DNA from: CAYGZA01 sp964354135
GTDB lineage: Bacteria; Planctomycetota; Planctomycetia; Pirellulales; Thermoguttaceae
Assembly: GCA_964354135.1 (NCBI GenBank)
Contig: CAYGZA010000063.1
Span: forward strand, 1-23,558
DNA length: 23,558 nt
Reading direction: 5' to 3'
In this document: positions 6,540-15,297 of the stretch, piece by piece
How positions within the stretch are numbered: the first letter of the stretch is position 1
Layout of the letters: each line of letters opens with the position of its first letter
Program-made: the position numbers and the translations under genes
The notes under the pieces: generated by a model
Told to the model about the DNA's origin: nothing
The model's database searches: none
The model's input: only the letters and a program-made list of their open reading frames with translations

Positions 6540-8267
6540 ATGGGAAAAACGTGCAGCGTCGTGATGGTCGGTCTTGCGTTGCTGGTGGTTTTAGCGGCCG
6601 CGACCGGTGCGCCCCAAGCCGCGGCTCAGGAGGCCGGCCCGGCCAAGGCCGCCAAGGAGGCGAAGCCGTATCTGAGCGCCCCGCCGGAAGACGTCGCCAA
6701 ATGGCGGCAGTTGAAGTTCGGCCTCTTCATCCATTGGGGGCCGGTGAGCCTCGTGGGAACCGAGATCGGCTGGTCCCGCGGCGGCCCGCGACGCGGCACC
6801 GGCGGCACCGGCGAGATCCCCCTGGACGTCTACGACAACCTCTACAAGAAGTTCAACCCGGTCAAGTTCGATGCCCCCGAGTGGGTCCAGATCGCCAAGG
6901 CCGCGGGGATGCGCTACATGGTCTTCACCTCACGGCACCACGACGGCTTCACCAACTTCGACTCCAAGGTGAGCGACTACAAGATCACCAGCCCGGAGTC
7001 GCCGTACCGTAAGGACATCGTCAAGCAACTGGCCGACGCCTGCCACGAGGGCGGCCTCGGGTTCGGTCTCTACTATTCGCAGCCCGACTGGCACCACCCC
7101 GACTATCGCACGCCGAGCCACGACCGCTACGTCAAGTACATGCACGAGCAGGTCCGCGAGCTGATGACGAACTACGGCCGCGTGGACGTCCTTTTCTTCG
7201 ACGGCCTGGGCGGCACGGCCAAGGACTGGGACGCCGAGCCGCTGCTGAAGATGATCCGCGGCCTCCAGCCGCACATCATCGTCAACAACCGCTGCGGCCT
7301 GCCCGCCGAATACGACACGCCCGAGCAGGAGATCGGCAAGATGCAGACCAACCGGCCTTGGGAGACCTGCATGACGATCGGCGACCAGTGGGCCTGGAAG
7401 CCGAACGACCGGGTGAAGTCGCTTGCGCAGTGCCTTCATACCTTGATCCGCTGCGCCGGCGGCGACGGGAACCTGCTGTTCAACGTCGGCCCCATGCCCG
7501 ACGGCCGGATCGAGCCCCGGCAGGTGGACCGGCTCAAGGAAATGGGCGCCTGGCTCCGCCAGCACGGCGAGAGCATCTTCGACACGCGCGGCGGGCCGCT
7601 GCCGTGCGGCCCCCGGCTGGCCGCGACCCACAAGGGCAGCACCGTCTACGTCCACCTTCTTGACGCGAAGCTGGACCCGGTGGTTCTGCCGCCCATCGAC
7701 AAGAAGATTGTCTTCAGCCGCGTCCTGACCGGCGGCACGGCCACGGTCCGGCAGACGCCGGAGTCGATTGAAATCTCCGTGCCCGCGGCCGACCGGCACC
7801 CGATCGACACGATCGTCGTGCTCACGCTCGACGGCCCGGCCGTCGGGGCAAAAGTGGGCCATCTGCCCAGCGCCGCCGTCTCCACGGGCAAGAAGGCGAC
7901 CGCCTCGAACGTCTTCCAGAACATGGTGGAGACCTTTGGCCCCGCCAAGGCCGTGGACGACGACCCGGAGACCCGCTGGGCGACCGATGCCGGGACGCAC
8001 CAGGCGTGGCTCGCGGTGGACCTGGGCGAGCCGCGCTCGATCGACCGGGCGATGATCGGCGAGTCCTACGCCCCGCGGGTCCAGGAGTTCGAGCTCCAGG
8101 CCAAAGAGGGCGACGCCTGGAAGACCTTCCACCGCGGCACGACGATCGGCGAAGAGCGCTCGATCAAGTTTCCGCCGATCAAGGCCCAGGTGATTCGTCT
8201 GAGCATCCTCAAGGCCGACGAAGGACCGACGATCTGGGAATTCCAGTTGTTCGAGGCGAAGAAGTGA
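6540..8267 (+). CDS. Secreted alpha-L-fucosidase (GH29) with F5/8-type C domain
   Basis: A 575-residue exported enzyme that should remove terminal alpha-L-fucose from glycans. Residues 1-30 are a Sec signal peptide (GLALLVVLAAATGA then an Ala-rich cleavage region). The GH29 barrel follows with the family hallmarks LKFGLFIHWGP (H65), MVFTSRHHDGF, and LFFDG, in which D221 is the expected catalytic nucleophile. A C-terminal beta-sandwich (about 440-575) resembles F5/8 type C or CBM32 carbohydrate-binding modules, with AVDDDPETRWAT and WLAVDLGEPRSIDR. The start is chosen from AAGGAG (6528-6533), six bases before the ATG, and because the signal peptide begins there; the frame is open further upstream without support. 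No operon partner is evident: the following gene has its own candidate promoter. Confidence 0.93.
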   Translation: MGKTCSVVMVGLALLVVLAAATGAPQAAAQEAGPAKAAKEAKPYLSAPPEDVAKWRQLKFGLFIHWGPVSLVGTEIGWSRGGPRRGTGGTGEIPLDVYDNLYKKFNPVKFDAPEWVQIAKAAGMRYMVFTSRHHDGFTNFDSKVSDYKITSPESPYRKDIVKQLADACHEGGLGFGLYYSQPDWHHPDYRTPSHDRYVKYMHEQVRELMTNYGRVDVLFFDGLGGTAKDWDAEPLLKMIRGLQPHIIVNNRCGLPAEYDTPEQEIGKMQTNRPWETCMTIGDQWAWKPNDRVKSLAQCLHTLIRCAGGDGNLLFNVGPMPDGRIEPRQVDRLKEMGAWLRQHGESIFDTRGGPLPCGPRLAATHKGSTVYVHLLDAKLDPVVLPPIDKKIVFSRVLTGGTATVRQTPESIEISVPAADRHPIDTIVVLTLDGPAVGAKVGHLPSAAVSTGKKATASNVFQNMVETFGPAKAVDDDPETRWATDAGTHQAWLAVDLGEPRSIDRAMIGESYAPRVQEFELQAKEGDAWKTFHRGTTIGEERSIKFPPIKAQVIRLSILKADEGPTIWEFQLFEAKK

Positions 8268-8288
8268 GGAAGGGGAACATTGCCTTCC
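8268..8288 (+). terminator. Hairpin after the fucosidase gene
   Basis: GGAAGG (8268-8273) and CCTTCC (8283-8288) form a six-base stem around a nine-base loop directly after the stop codon. No T-run follows, so it is a weak terminator candidate at best. Its right arm shares bases with the candidate -35 box of the next gene. Confidence 0.3.
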
Positions 8289-8308
8289 CGGCCGGGTCGG
8301 ATTATAAG
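8280..8308 (+). promoter_or_regulatory. Promoter of the PQQ-like propeller gene
   Basis: TTGCCT (8280-8285, four of six), a 17-base spacer and TATAAG (8303-8308, five of six) make one of the better promoter matches in the window. The leader would be about 55 bases to the ATG at 8371. Confidence 0.5.
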
Positions 8309-8370
8309 TAGAGATTGGGCGAGGCGGGCCCGATGCCGGCAATTGGGAACACCTGAGAGTCGCACCAACG

Positions 8371-10053
8371 ATGTCGTCGAGTTCGATCCCCCGTAGTCTC
8401 GCGGGCGGGGCCGCCCGCCGTGTGCTCGCGGTTGTGTGTCTTCTCGCCTGTCCGGCCGCGGCGCCATCCGCCGACTGGCCGCAGTGGGGCGGCCGCGACA
8501 GCCGCAACATGGTCTCCGACCAAAAGGGCCTGCCCGACCGCTTCGTCCCCGGCGAAAAGCGGTCCGACGGCTCCGGCATCGACCTGAGCACGACGCGGAA
8601 CGTCAGGTGGGTCGCCCAGCTCGGCTCCCAGACCTACGGCAATCCGACCGTCGCCGGCGGCCGGGTCTTCGTCGGGACCAACGATTCCCGCGTCAACGAT
8701 TCAAGGCACGAGTGTACCGGCGGGGGGCTCCTCAAGTGCCTCGAAGAGAGCTCGGGCAAGCCGCTTTGGCAGTTGGTCGTCCCGCGCCACTACACGCACG
8801 AGGCCCTCTTCAACTTCGACGACATGAGCCTGGGCATCTGCTCTTCCGCTGCCGTGGAGGGCGACCGGGTGTACCTGGTGACCAATCGCTGCGACGTCCT
8901 CTGCCTGGACATCCACGGCATGGCCAACGGCAACGACGGCCCGTTCCAGGACGAAGGCCAATACACGGTCGGACCGGGCAAGCCGCCGGTCGCGCCCGGG
9001 CCCACCGGCGGCGACATCCTCTGGCACTTCGACATGATCCAGGAGCTGCCGTGCTGGCCGCAGGACGCCGCCAGCTCCTCGCCGCTGGTGCACGGCGACC
9101 TGGTCTACGTCGGCACGTCCAACGGCGTCGACAAGAGCAATGAGCGCGTGCCGTTTCCCAACTGCCCCAGCCTGATCGTGCTCGATAAGCGGACCGGCCG
9201 GCTGGTCGCCCAGGATGCGGAGAAGATCGGCACGCGGCTTTTTCACGGGCAGTGGTCCTCGCCGTCGCTGGGCACCGTGAACGGCCGGGACCTGGTTTTC
9301 TTCGGCGCGGGCGACGGCGTCTGTTACGCCTTCGAGGCCCTCCGGAAGGTCCCGGACCGGTTGGTTTCCTTACGCAAGGTCTGGTCCTTCGACTGCAACC
9401 CGCCGCACTACCGCTTCAAGGACGGCAAGCCGATCGGCTACCGCTCCGGCGACGCCCGCCGCAAGGCCGGCAACACCAATGACGGCACGTTCGCCGGCCC
9501 CAGCGAGATTATCGCCACGCCGGTCTTCTACAACAACCGGGTCTATGTGGCCATCGGCCAGGACCCGTTGCACGGCCGCGGGCGGGGGATGCTCTCCTGC
9601 ATCGACGCCACGAAGACCGGCGACATCAGCCGCTCCGGCCTGATCTGGTCCTACGACAAGCTCGACCGCACCCTCTCCACGGTCTCCATTGCCGACGGGC
9701 TCTTGTACGTGGCCGACTACACGGGGATGCTCCACTGCCTGGACGCCGATACGGGCCGCCTCTCTTGGACCCACGACACCAAGGCCGAGATCTGGGGCTC
9801 TACGCTCGTGGCCGACGGCAGGATCTACCTCGGCACCGAAAAGGGCTTTTGGGTCCTCGCCGCGGGCCGCCAAAAGAAGGTCCTGGCCCAGATCAAGCTC
9901 GGGGCGCCGGTCTGGACCACGCCCATCGTGGCCAACGGCGCCCTCTACGTGGCGTCGCAGCGGTATCTCTGGGCGGTCCAGCGGCCCGCGGCAATCGCCG
10001 ATCCGCTGCAAAGGGGCCGGCAACCGCAAGGGCAGCGGCTGGCCGGCGATTGA
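8371..10053 (+). CDS. Secreted PQQ-like beta-propeller repeat protein
   Basis: A 560-residue exported protein. Residues 1-35 look like a signal peptide (RRVLAVVCLLACPAAAPSA), and the mature part starts with the DWPQWGGRDSRN motif often found in secreted propellers of this type. Blades are visible as recurring strands such as NPTVAGGRVFVGTND, SSAAVEGDRVYLVTN, SSPLVHGDLVYVGTS, ATPVFYNNRVYVAIG, YVADYTGMLHCLDADTG and STLVADGRIYLGTE. Such PQQ_2-type propellers resemble BamB and alcohol-dehydrogenase propellers, but most have no known substrate and no cofactor site could be identified here. Six to eight blades are likely. No good Shine-Dalgarno sequence precedes the ATG. The role may be extracytoplasmic binding or scaffolding; this is not established. 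Confidence 0.85.
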   Translation: MSSSSIPRSLAGGAARRVLAVVCLLACPAAAPSADWPQWGGRDSRNMVSDQKGLPDRFVPGEKRSDGSGIDLSTTRNVRWVAQLGSQTYGNPTVAGGRVFVGTNDSRVNDSRHECTGGGLLKCLEESSGKPLWQLVVPRHYTHEALFNFDDMSLGICSSAAVEGDRVYLVTNRCDVLCLDIHGMANGNDGPFQDEGQYTVGPGKPPVAPGPTGGDILWHFDMIQELPCWPQDAASSSPLVHGDLVYVGTSNGVDKSNERVPFPNCPSLIVLDKRTGRLVAQDAEKIGTRLFHGQWSSPSLGTVNGRDLVFFGAGDGVCYAFEALRKVPDRLVSLRKVWSFDCNPPHYRFKDGKPIGYRSGDARRKAGNTNDGTFAGPSEIIATPVFYNNRVYVAIGQDPLHGRGRGMLSCIDATKTGDISRSGLIWSYDKLDRTLSTVSIADGLLYVADYTGMLHCLDADTGRLSWTHDTKAEIWGSTLVADGRIYLGTEKGFWVLAAGRQKKVLAQIKLGAPVWTTPIVANGALYVASQRYLWAVQRPAAIADPLQRGRQPQGQRLAGD

Positions 10054-10425
10054 CGCCCACCTATTCCGGCAGATGAGCCGCGTGCGGAGACGCGCTCCGG
10101 GTCACGAGCGGTCCTCCCTCACATCCGTCAAAACCCGAAACGTGATCATCTTCGCTTCTCCGAAACTCCTAGAACGCCTGTCCCCTACCTTGATGATATC
10201 CTCTCCCGGAGCCGGCAGCAACCCGGCTGGGCCCCCCGCCGGGATTGTCCGCCCTCCGAACTCCCTTGGAACTAAACTTGTCCGTCGAGCGTCTAGTAAT
10301 CATCCGGCGGCATGCGACGCGGCCGGCTTGATCTTCCGGGGCACTGGTCCCTCGGCCACAACACTTATTGGCGAGCGGCCGGCTTGTGCTGGTCCGTCTC
10401 CGGGCCATCTTCAAGGAGCAACACC
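10054..10425. other. Intergenic region with hairpin and GGGGACAG-type motif
   Basis: No credible gene is seen in these 372 bases. Shortly after the propeller gene there is a bulged eight-pair hairpin (GAG/CTC plus CGCGT/ACGCG, 10075-10097) with no T-run, a poor terminator candidate. CCTGTCCCC at 10177-10185 is the complement of the GGGGACAGG found in the palindromic repeat near base 95. A TAAACT box (10273-10278) lies 22 bases after TTGTCC, too far apart for a convincing promoter. AAGGAG at 10413-10418 is the ribosome site of the next gene. Confidence 0.5.
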
Positions 10426-11667
10426 ATGCGAAGACTGTCAGGATTCCTCTTGCTCGTCGGGGGGATGCTCTTTCTCCTCCCGCAGCCCGCGCAAGCGCGA
10501 ATCAAGCTCATCACCCTTCCGGTGCGCGAGCGGGTGGAGATCCAGTTGGATAACCCCGCCGCCACGCTGGTCGAAGAGGAGCGGATTGTGCCGCTCGTGC
10601 GAGGCGTGAACCAGGTCGATTTCTCCTGGGCCAATACGCGGATCGACCCGAACACGATCGTCTTCCGCGTGATCGCCCCCACTCCGCCGGCGGCCGGCGA
10701 TGCCAAAGCGGACTCGCCCAAACCCGAGGCGGAAGCCAAGCCGCTGGACGTGAAGGTCCTTTCGGTGAGCTATCCGCCCAACGAGGCCGCCCTGGTATGG
10801 CAGGTCTCGTCGAGCGGCTCGGGCACGGCCCGCGTGCGGATCAGCTACCTCCTCGGCAACCTCAACAAGAGCTTCAACTACCGGGCCGTGGCCGCCAACG
10901 ACGAGAGCACGCTGGTGCTCTCGGAATACATGCGGCTGCACAACCTGGCAAACGAATCGTTCAAGTCCACGGGCCTTTGGGCCGGTTTCGGGCCGCGGTT
11001 TCTCAAGCCGATCGGCATCAACGAGACCAAAGAGGTGCTGGTCGAGAAGTTCCAGAAGGTGCCGGTCAAGAAGACCTACACTTGCGACCCGCAGCAGTTC
11101 GGCTGGCTCGATCGGCCGCAGAACAAGCTCCTGGTGCCGATGCACTACGTGCTGAAGAACGACAAGGCCAACGGGCTCGGCTTGGCCCCGCTGCAATACG
11201 GGAAGGTCCGCATTTTCCAGGAGGACGGGCGCGGCAGCACCGCGTTTCTGGGCGAAGACTGGGGCAAGTTCACGCCGCTTGACGACGAGATGCGGCTCTC
11301 GATCGGCGTGGCCCAGGACGTGGTCGTGCGCCGCACGATCGACAAGAACGAGCGCAATCGCGTCGCCGGCAACCTCTACGGCCGGCACATTATCGTCAAG
11401 TACGAGATCGAGAACTTCAAGGACAAGGCCGTGACGCTGGACGTCTCGGAGAACGTCCGGCCGCTCTGCGCCGAAGTCGGCGTGAACGCGAGCCGGGAAG
11501 TCGAGTGGAAGCTCGGCGAGGAGACCACGTTCGAGGGCGGGCCCGACAAGGAAAAAAGCACCTCCGAGCAGCTCCTCTTCCACGCCAAGCTGCCGGCCCG
11601 CGGGGCCGACGCCAAGGCCGCCAAGATCGTCCACAAGCTCCACCTGGTCATCAAGCACGAATGGTAA
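10426..11667 (+). CDS. Secreted DUF4139-like protein, first of a tandem pair
   Basis: A 413-residue exported protein of unknown function. Residues 1-24 form a clear signal peptide ending QPAQA. Residues about 35-80 hold the motif VEIQLDNPAATLVEEERIV then FSWANTRIDP, which is repeated in the downstream gene at the same distance from the N-terminus. A low-complexity Ala/Pro/Lys segment (about 87-105) interrupts the first domain. The C-terminal part, with VKYEIENFKDKAVTLDVSENV (about 320-340), resembles the beta-rich domain of DUF4139 proteins, whose biochemical role is unknown. The start is set by AAGGAG seven bases before the ATG. Sixty-nine bases separate it from its paralogue, so the two are probably co-transcribed. 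The DUF4139 assignment is by pattern and is less sure than for the next gene. Confidence 0.75.
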   Translation: MRRLSGFLLLVGGMLFLLPQPAQARIKLITLPVRERVEIQLDNPAATLVEEERIVPLVRGVNQVDFSWANTRIDPNTIVFRVIAPTPPAAGDAKADSPKPEAEAKPLDVKVLSVSYPPNEAALVWQVSSSGSGTARVRISYLLGNLNKSFNYRAVAANDESTLVLSEYMRLHNLANESFKSTGLWAGFGPRFLKPIGINETKEVLVEKFQKVPVKKTYTCDPQQFGWLDRPQNKLLVPMHYVLKNDKANGLGLAPLQYGKVRIFQEDGRGSTAFLGEDWGKFTPLDDEMRLSIGVAQDVVVRRTIDKNERNRVAGNLYGRHIIVKYEIENFKDKAVTLDVSENVRPLCAEVGVNASREVEWKLGEETTFEGGPDKEKSTSEQLLFHAKLPARGADAKAAKIVHKLHLVIKHEW

Positions 11668-11679
11668 GGGAAGGGCGCA

Positions 11680-11716
11680 GTCCCGTTTTCACCGCGCGAA
11701 GACCGGGACAGTCCCC
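11680..11716. repeat. Palindromic GGGAC/GTCCC elements between the tandem paralogues
   Basis: GTCCCG (11680-11685) pairs with CGGGAC (11704-11709), and the latter is the left half of a second palindrome GGGAC-A-GTCCC (11705-11715). The two structures are mutually exclusive folds. They sit in the 69-base gap of the presumed DUF4139 operon, just before the ribosome site GGAGGG (11722-11727). The GGGACAG core is shared with the repeats near bases 95 and 10180. This could be a REP-type remnant or an attenuating structure. Confidence 0.45.
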
Positions 11717-11736
11717 GAATCGGAGGGAACATAACC

Positions 11737-13164
11737 ATGCGAACCAAGATACTTGCAGGACTTGCGGCATTCCTGGTGGCGGCCCTGGCGGGCCTTGCGA
11801 GCAAAGCCGAGAACGTGGACCTCTCCACGGTCCCCAGCCGCGACACCGTCCAGTTGACCATCTACAACTCCGAGGACCTCACGCTGGTCCGCGAGACGCG
11901 GAAGGTGAGCTTCAAGAAGGGCGTCAACCCGCTCCAGTTCAGTTGGGCCAACACGCTCATCGACCCCACCTCGGTGGAGCTGAAGTTCCTCACCAGGCCC
12001 GACAAGCTCGAGGTGCTCGACACGACCTTCCCGCACCAGAAGCCGCAGATGCTCTACTGGAACGTCCAGAGCGAGATCGACGGCGAAGCGACCATCGAGA
12101 TCACGTATTTCACGAGCGGCATCAGTTGGGCGGCCGACTACGTGTGCATCGCCGACCGGGCCGAGACGGGCATGGGCCTCGAAGGGTTCGTGCGGATTGC
12201 GAACAACTCGGGCGAGGACTATGAGAACGCCCAGGTTCGGCTCGTGGTCGGTCGGATCAACCTGGTGGAGAAGATCGCCCAGTTGGCCCGGGTGCCGGTG
12301 GCCCAGGTCGCCGACATGGACAAGGGCAAGCGTGAGGAGCTTCGCGACCGGGCCATGAAGCTGGCCATCGAAGCCCCGGCCGCTGCTGCGGCCCCGGCGC
12401 CCGAAGGAAGGCCCGCGGAACCGAAGCAGATCATCAAAGAGGGCTTGAGCGAGTATTTCATCTACACGATCGAGGGCACGGAGACGATCCCCAACGGCTG
12501 GTCCAAGCGGATGCGGAGTCTCGAAGCCAAGGCCGTGCCGTTCCGGATCCAGCACCGCTACCGCCCCGCGGAATACGGCGACCAGTTGGTGCGGATGTAC
12601 CTCCTGGCCAACGACAAGGAGTCGAAGCTCGGCACCACGCCGCTCCCGGACGGGATCGTGCGGGTCTTCCGCGACAACGGCCGCGACGGCCTGAGCTTCC
12701 TGGTCGCCCAGGCGGTCAAGTACGTGCCGATCGGCGACAAGATCGAGCTCAACCTCGGCCCCGACCCCGAGGTGATCTTCGAGCTGGTGAAGCTCCGCTT
12801 CTGGCGGGACAACATCTGGCTGCACGTCGACGGGACGGAAGTGTACCGCCGGGTCGACGCCCCGGGCATCCAGATCGAGATTCAGAGCAGCGTGGTGGGG
12901 TGGGACGACCACAGCGTCTTCACGCAGCGGATCCGCAACTACACCGCGAAGCCGATCGACATCGAGGTGCGGCGCACGTTCCCGGGACACATCGTCTTCC
13001 GCAGCGGCCTGAAGGCCAAAAACCACGACTACCAGACGGTCGAGTACACGGCCACGGTCAAGCCCGGCGAGAAAGCGAACCTGCTGTACGAGATTCTCCA
13101 GCACCAGGGCCGCAACGCCAAGCAGAACAACGTGACCGTGGAAGGGACCGCGATCGAGCCCTGA
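11737..13164 (+). CDS. Secreted DUF4139 domain protein, second of a tandem pair
   Basis: A 475-residue exported protein. A signal peptide (MRTKILAGLAAFLVAALAGL, then ASKA) precedes a domain with VQLTIYNSEDLTLVRETRKV and FSWANTLIDP (about 66-76), paralogous to the upstream protein. The middle, from YWNVQSEIDGEATIEITYFT through ISWAADYVCIAD, followed by VRIANNSGEDYENAQVRLVVG, is typical of DUF4139 proteins. An Ala/Pro-rich insertion occurs at about 211-230. The C-terminal strands include FTQRIRNYTAKPIDIEVRR (about 394-412). The family is widespread and extracytoplasmic but has no known reaction. The start is supported by GGAGGG nine bases upstream. It converges on the GTPase gene with only 40 bases between the stop codons and no obvious terminator hairpin. 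Confidence 0.85.
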   Translation: MRTKILAGLAAFLVAALAGLASKAENVDLSTVPSRDTVQLTIYNSEDLTLVRETRKVSFKKGVNPLQFSWANTLIDPTSVELKFLTRPDKLEVLDTTFPHQKPQMLYWNVQSEIDGEATIEITYFTSGISWAADYVCIADRAETGMGLEGFVRIANNSGEDYENAQVRLVVGRINLVEKIAQLARVPVAQVADMDKGKREELRDRAMKLAIEAPAAAAAPAPEGRPAEPKQIIKEGLSEYFIYTIEGTETIPNGWSKRMRSLEAKAVPFRIQHRYRPAEYGDQLVRMYLLANDKESKLGTTPLPDGIVRVFRDNGRDGLSFLVAQAVKYVPIGDKIELNLGPDPEVIFELVKLRFWRDNIWLHVDGTEVYRRVDAPGIQIEIQSSVVGWDDHSVFTQRIRNYTAKPIDIEVRRTFPGHIVFRSGLKAKNHDYQTVEYTATVKPGEKANLLYEILQHQGRNAKQNNVTVEGTAIEP

Positions 13165-13204
13165 CCCTCTCCGCGAGGTCGTCGTCCGGGGTGAACTCGG
13201 ATCC

Positions 13205-14791
13205 TCAGCGGCTTCGCTTGCGCCCCAGCCACGCCGCGGCTTTCCACAGTCCGCGGCCGGAGCTGACGGCCTGGCGCCAAAGCCGCGGCCATCGCTGCGC
13301 CCTCTGGAACTGCCGCACGCAGCGGAGCTGCTTCACGCGGTCCGCTTCCGAGATCACGTTGAGGATCGCCGGCACGAGGCCGTCGTCGACGTTGTAGAGC
13401 CGATCCGGCCGCGTACACACGGGCACAACCGCCCGGTCGCCCGCAGGGGCCAAGTCCTCGGCCACGGCCCGCACGGCGGCGGCGATGTTCTCGGCCTTGG
13501 GGCCGACCGGACTGGCAAGGTCGTACGGCGGGCTCCACTGGTCGGGAGGGCCCAGCTCGTCCACGTGGGTCAAGGCAACGACCGCCGGCGGCATTACCCG
13601 GTGCGGCTCTTTCTGGAAGAAGGCCCGCAGATCGTCCAGCAGCCGGCGATCGACTCCCCGAGCGGCCGAGGCAGCCGAGCAAACCAGGAGAATCAGATCC
13701 GATTGAAGGATGTCGTCCTTGAACCGGCCGAAGGGGCCGCTGTGGCCGCCTTCGTCGTAGCCGGCGGTATCGAGGACGATTGCCCGAGGGATGTCCTCCC
13801 GCTCCAGGACGTAGGGCATGGTGCCTCGCGTCCGCGCGACGGGATCGGTCGCCGCTTTCATCTGGCCGCAAAGGGCGTTGACGACGCTCGACTTCCCCGA
13901 CTTGATCCGGCCGAGAACGAGGATTCTGAGCGGCTCTTCGGCGACTTTCTCGTCGAGGGTCAAGGCCCGGCGAGCATCTGCCTTTGACTCCGGCGTCTGA
14001 AACGTGCGGAAGCCGGGGTCTTCCAGCAGTTGCTGGCCGCTGTACAATCGGATCGCGTAGTGGCCGGCCTTGCGGATGCAGAATCCGACCGCCCACTGCT
14101 TGATCTCCTCGGTCGAGGTGAGCATGAGATTGCCGGCGGCCGCACCGCGGAGTTCCCCCACGAGACTCGTCACGGGGCGAAAGCCCAGAGAGAGCACGCG
14201 GTAGACCGAATAGAGATGCTGCCCCCAGTCGGCCACCTTCTTCACGCGCCGAAAGTCGCCCAAGGTGAGCATGTCGGCCCCCGGGACGTTTTCGGAAAAC
14301 GCCTCGCGGAGGTCCCGCGCGACCAGCTCCGCGGTCAGGAGCACCTGCGGGATGGTGACCTCCAGCGGGGCCTGGCCGGACCGCGGATGGTACTGGCGGG
14401 CCACGGTTTCCAGCACCTCGCGAAAGACCTGCCAGATCCGCTCGGGCTGATCCAGCGGCAGGTCTTCGGTTTGGACCCGCCGGGCCAGGGCCTCGACTTC
14501 TTCCCATGCCTTTTGGGCCGAGGGGGGCCCATGGCGATCGGGCCTTGAGTCGGCAAAGAAGCCCTGTACAGCCGGCTCGCCGAAGGGCCGCGCGGCCCGC
14601 GGCACCTGCTTCTTCCGACGCAGCAGTCTCGCCAGCGGCCACAGGGCCAGCGTAAGAACCACGCTCGCCAGGAGGAACCACCAGAGCATGCCGTTGTCTT
14701 TGAGCCAGAGGAAGCCGGCCAGGAAGAGGAGCAGGTAGGGGAGCACGAGCACCAATACCAGCAGGAGCGACCAGAACTTCACTCGCCTCAT
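13205..14791 (-). CDS. Membrane-anchored GTPase (two TM segments, P-loop domain)
   Basis: A 528-residue protein. Two hydrophobic segments at the N-terminus (about 7-28 and 34-55) form a membrane hairpin, followed by a basic stretch. A helical region (about 85-270) of unknown family precedes a GTP-binding domain with G1 GRIKSGKS (294-301), G3 DTAG (341-344) and G4 THVD (408-411); the last departs slightly from the usual NKxD/TKxD. The layout resembles YcjX/dynamin-like or HSR1-type membrane GTPases of uncertain role. ATG 14791 is preferred because GGAG lies eight bases upstream and the frame above it overlaps the mazG gene. It starts 31 bases after the mazG-like stop, so the two are most likely one operon. 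A role in membrane or stress homeostasis is only a guess. Confidence 0.85.
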   Translation of the reverse strand: MRRVKFWSLLLVLVLVLPYLLLFLAGFLWLKDNGMLWWFLLASVVLTLALWPLARLLRRKKQVPRAARPFGEPAVQGFFADSRPDRHGPPSAQKAWEEVEALARRVQTEDLPLDQPERIWQVFREVLETVARQYHPRSGQAPLEVTIPQVLLTAELVARDLREAFSENVPGADMLTLGDFRRVKKVADWGQHLYSVYRVLSLGFRPVTSLVGELRGAAAGNLMLTSTEEIKQWAVGFCIRKAGHYAIRLYSGQQLLEDPGFRTFQTPESKADARRALTLDEKVAEEPLRILVLGRIKSGKSSVVNALCGQMKAATDPVARTRGTMPYVLEREDIPRAIVLDTAGYDEGGHSGPFGRFKDDILQSDLILLVCSAASAARGVDRRLLDDLRAFFQKEPHRVMPPAVVALTHVDELGPPDQWSPPYDLASPVGPKAENIAAAVRAVAEDLAPAGDRAVVPVCTRPDRLYNVDDGLVPAILNVISEADRVKQLRCVRQFQRAQRWPRLWRQAVSSGRGLWKAAAWLGRKRSR

Positions 14792-14822
14792 GAGCGTGTC
14801 TCCCGCCTTGGAGCCATGCGAC

Positions 14823-15212
14823 TCAGGTGCTGCCGGAGCCTGCGGCCGGATTGGGATCGTCGGGGCCGAAGCGGCCGCGGTACTCCTCGGCCGGGTATTT
14901 CGCCTCATTCTTGGCCAGCTTGGCGCGGACCGCCGACGAGAGGTCGATTCGCAGCTCGTTCGCCAGGGCCAGGGCGTAGCACAAAACGTCGGCCAGCTCT
15001 TCGCCCACGGCCTCCAGCTTCTCCGAATCATCGCCCGCCGCGCGCGATTGCTCGGGCGTGAGCCACTGGAAGTGCTCCATCAGCTCGGCGGCCTCGATGG
15101 CCAGGGCCATCGCGAGGTTCTTCGGGGCGTGGAACTGGTGCCAGTCCCGCCGGTCGACGAAGTCCTCCACCAGCCGGCGGAGGAAGGAAACGGTGGTGTC
15201 GGCGTCGGTCAT
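14823..15212 (-). CDS. MazG-like nucleotide pyrophosphohydrolase
   Basis: A 129-residue all-helical protein of the MazG/DCTPP1 type, which hydrolyses (d)NTPs to monophosphates and pyrophosphate and often removes aberrant nucleotides. The Mg2+-binding acidic motifs are EAAELMEHFQW (ExxE) and EELADVLCY (ExxD), in the expected order. The N-terminus RLVEDFVDRRDWHQFHAPKNLAMAL is typical of the single-domain RS21-C6/DCTPP1 subgroup, which is much shorter than E. coli MazG. The ATG at 15212 is chosen by homology; no strong ribosome site is present, and a TTG at 15236 would add eight residues and run into the heptamer repeat. It heads a presumed two-gene operon with the membrane GTPase. Confidence 0.88.
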   Translation of the reverse strand: MTDADTTVSFLRRLVEDFVDRRDWHQFHAPKNLAMALAIEAAELMEHFQWLTPEQSRAAGDDSEKLEAVGEELADVLCYALALANELRIDLSSAVRAKLAKNEAKYPAEEYRGRFGPDDPNPAAGSGST

Positions 15213-15233
15213 GGGAGAGCCATCCGCTTTCGG

Positions 15234-15289
15234 CAATCGGCGATCAGCGATCGGCCATCAGCTATTAGCTATCGGCTATCAGCGATCGG
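15234..15289 (-). repeat. Diverged heptamer array, related to the TGATAGC array
   Basis: Eight consecutive 7-bp units on the plus strand read CAATCGG, CGATCAG, CGATCGG, CCATCAG, CTATTAG, CTATCGG, CTATCAG and CGATCGG. The consensus CTATCAG is the reverse complement (rotated) of the TGATAGC unit at 3242-3381, so this is the same repeat family in opposite orientation and more decayed. The units lie just upstream of the mazG-like start codon and inside its predicted leader. Confidence 0.8.
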
Positions 15290-15297
15290 CTGGGAGC

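Noticed and set aside
10054..10425. A structured regulatory RNA or riboswitch before the first DUF4139-like gene
   Set aside because: Only one short bulged hairpin could be found, with no recognisable riboswitch core and no expression platform next to the ribosome site.
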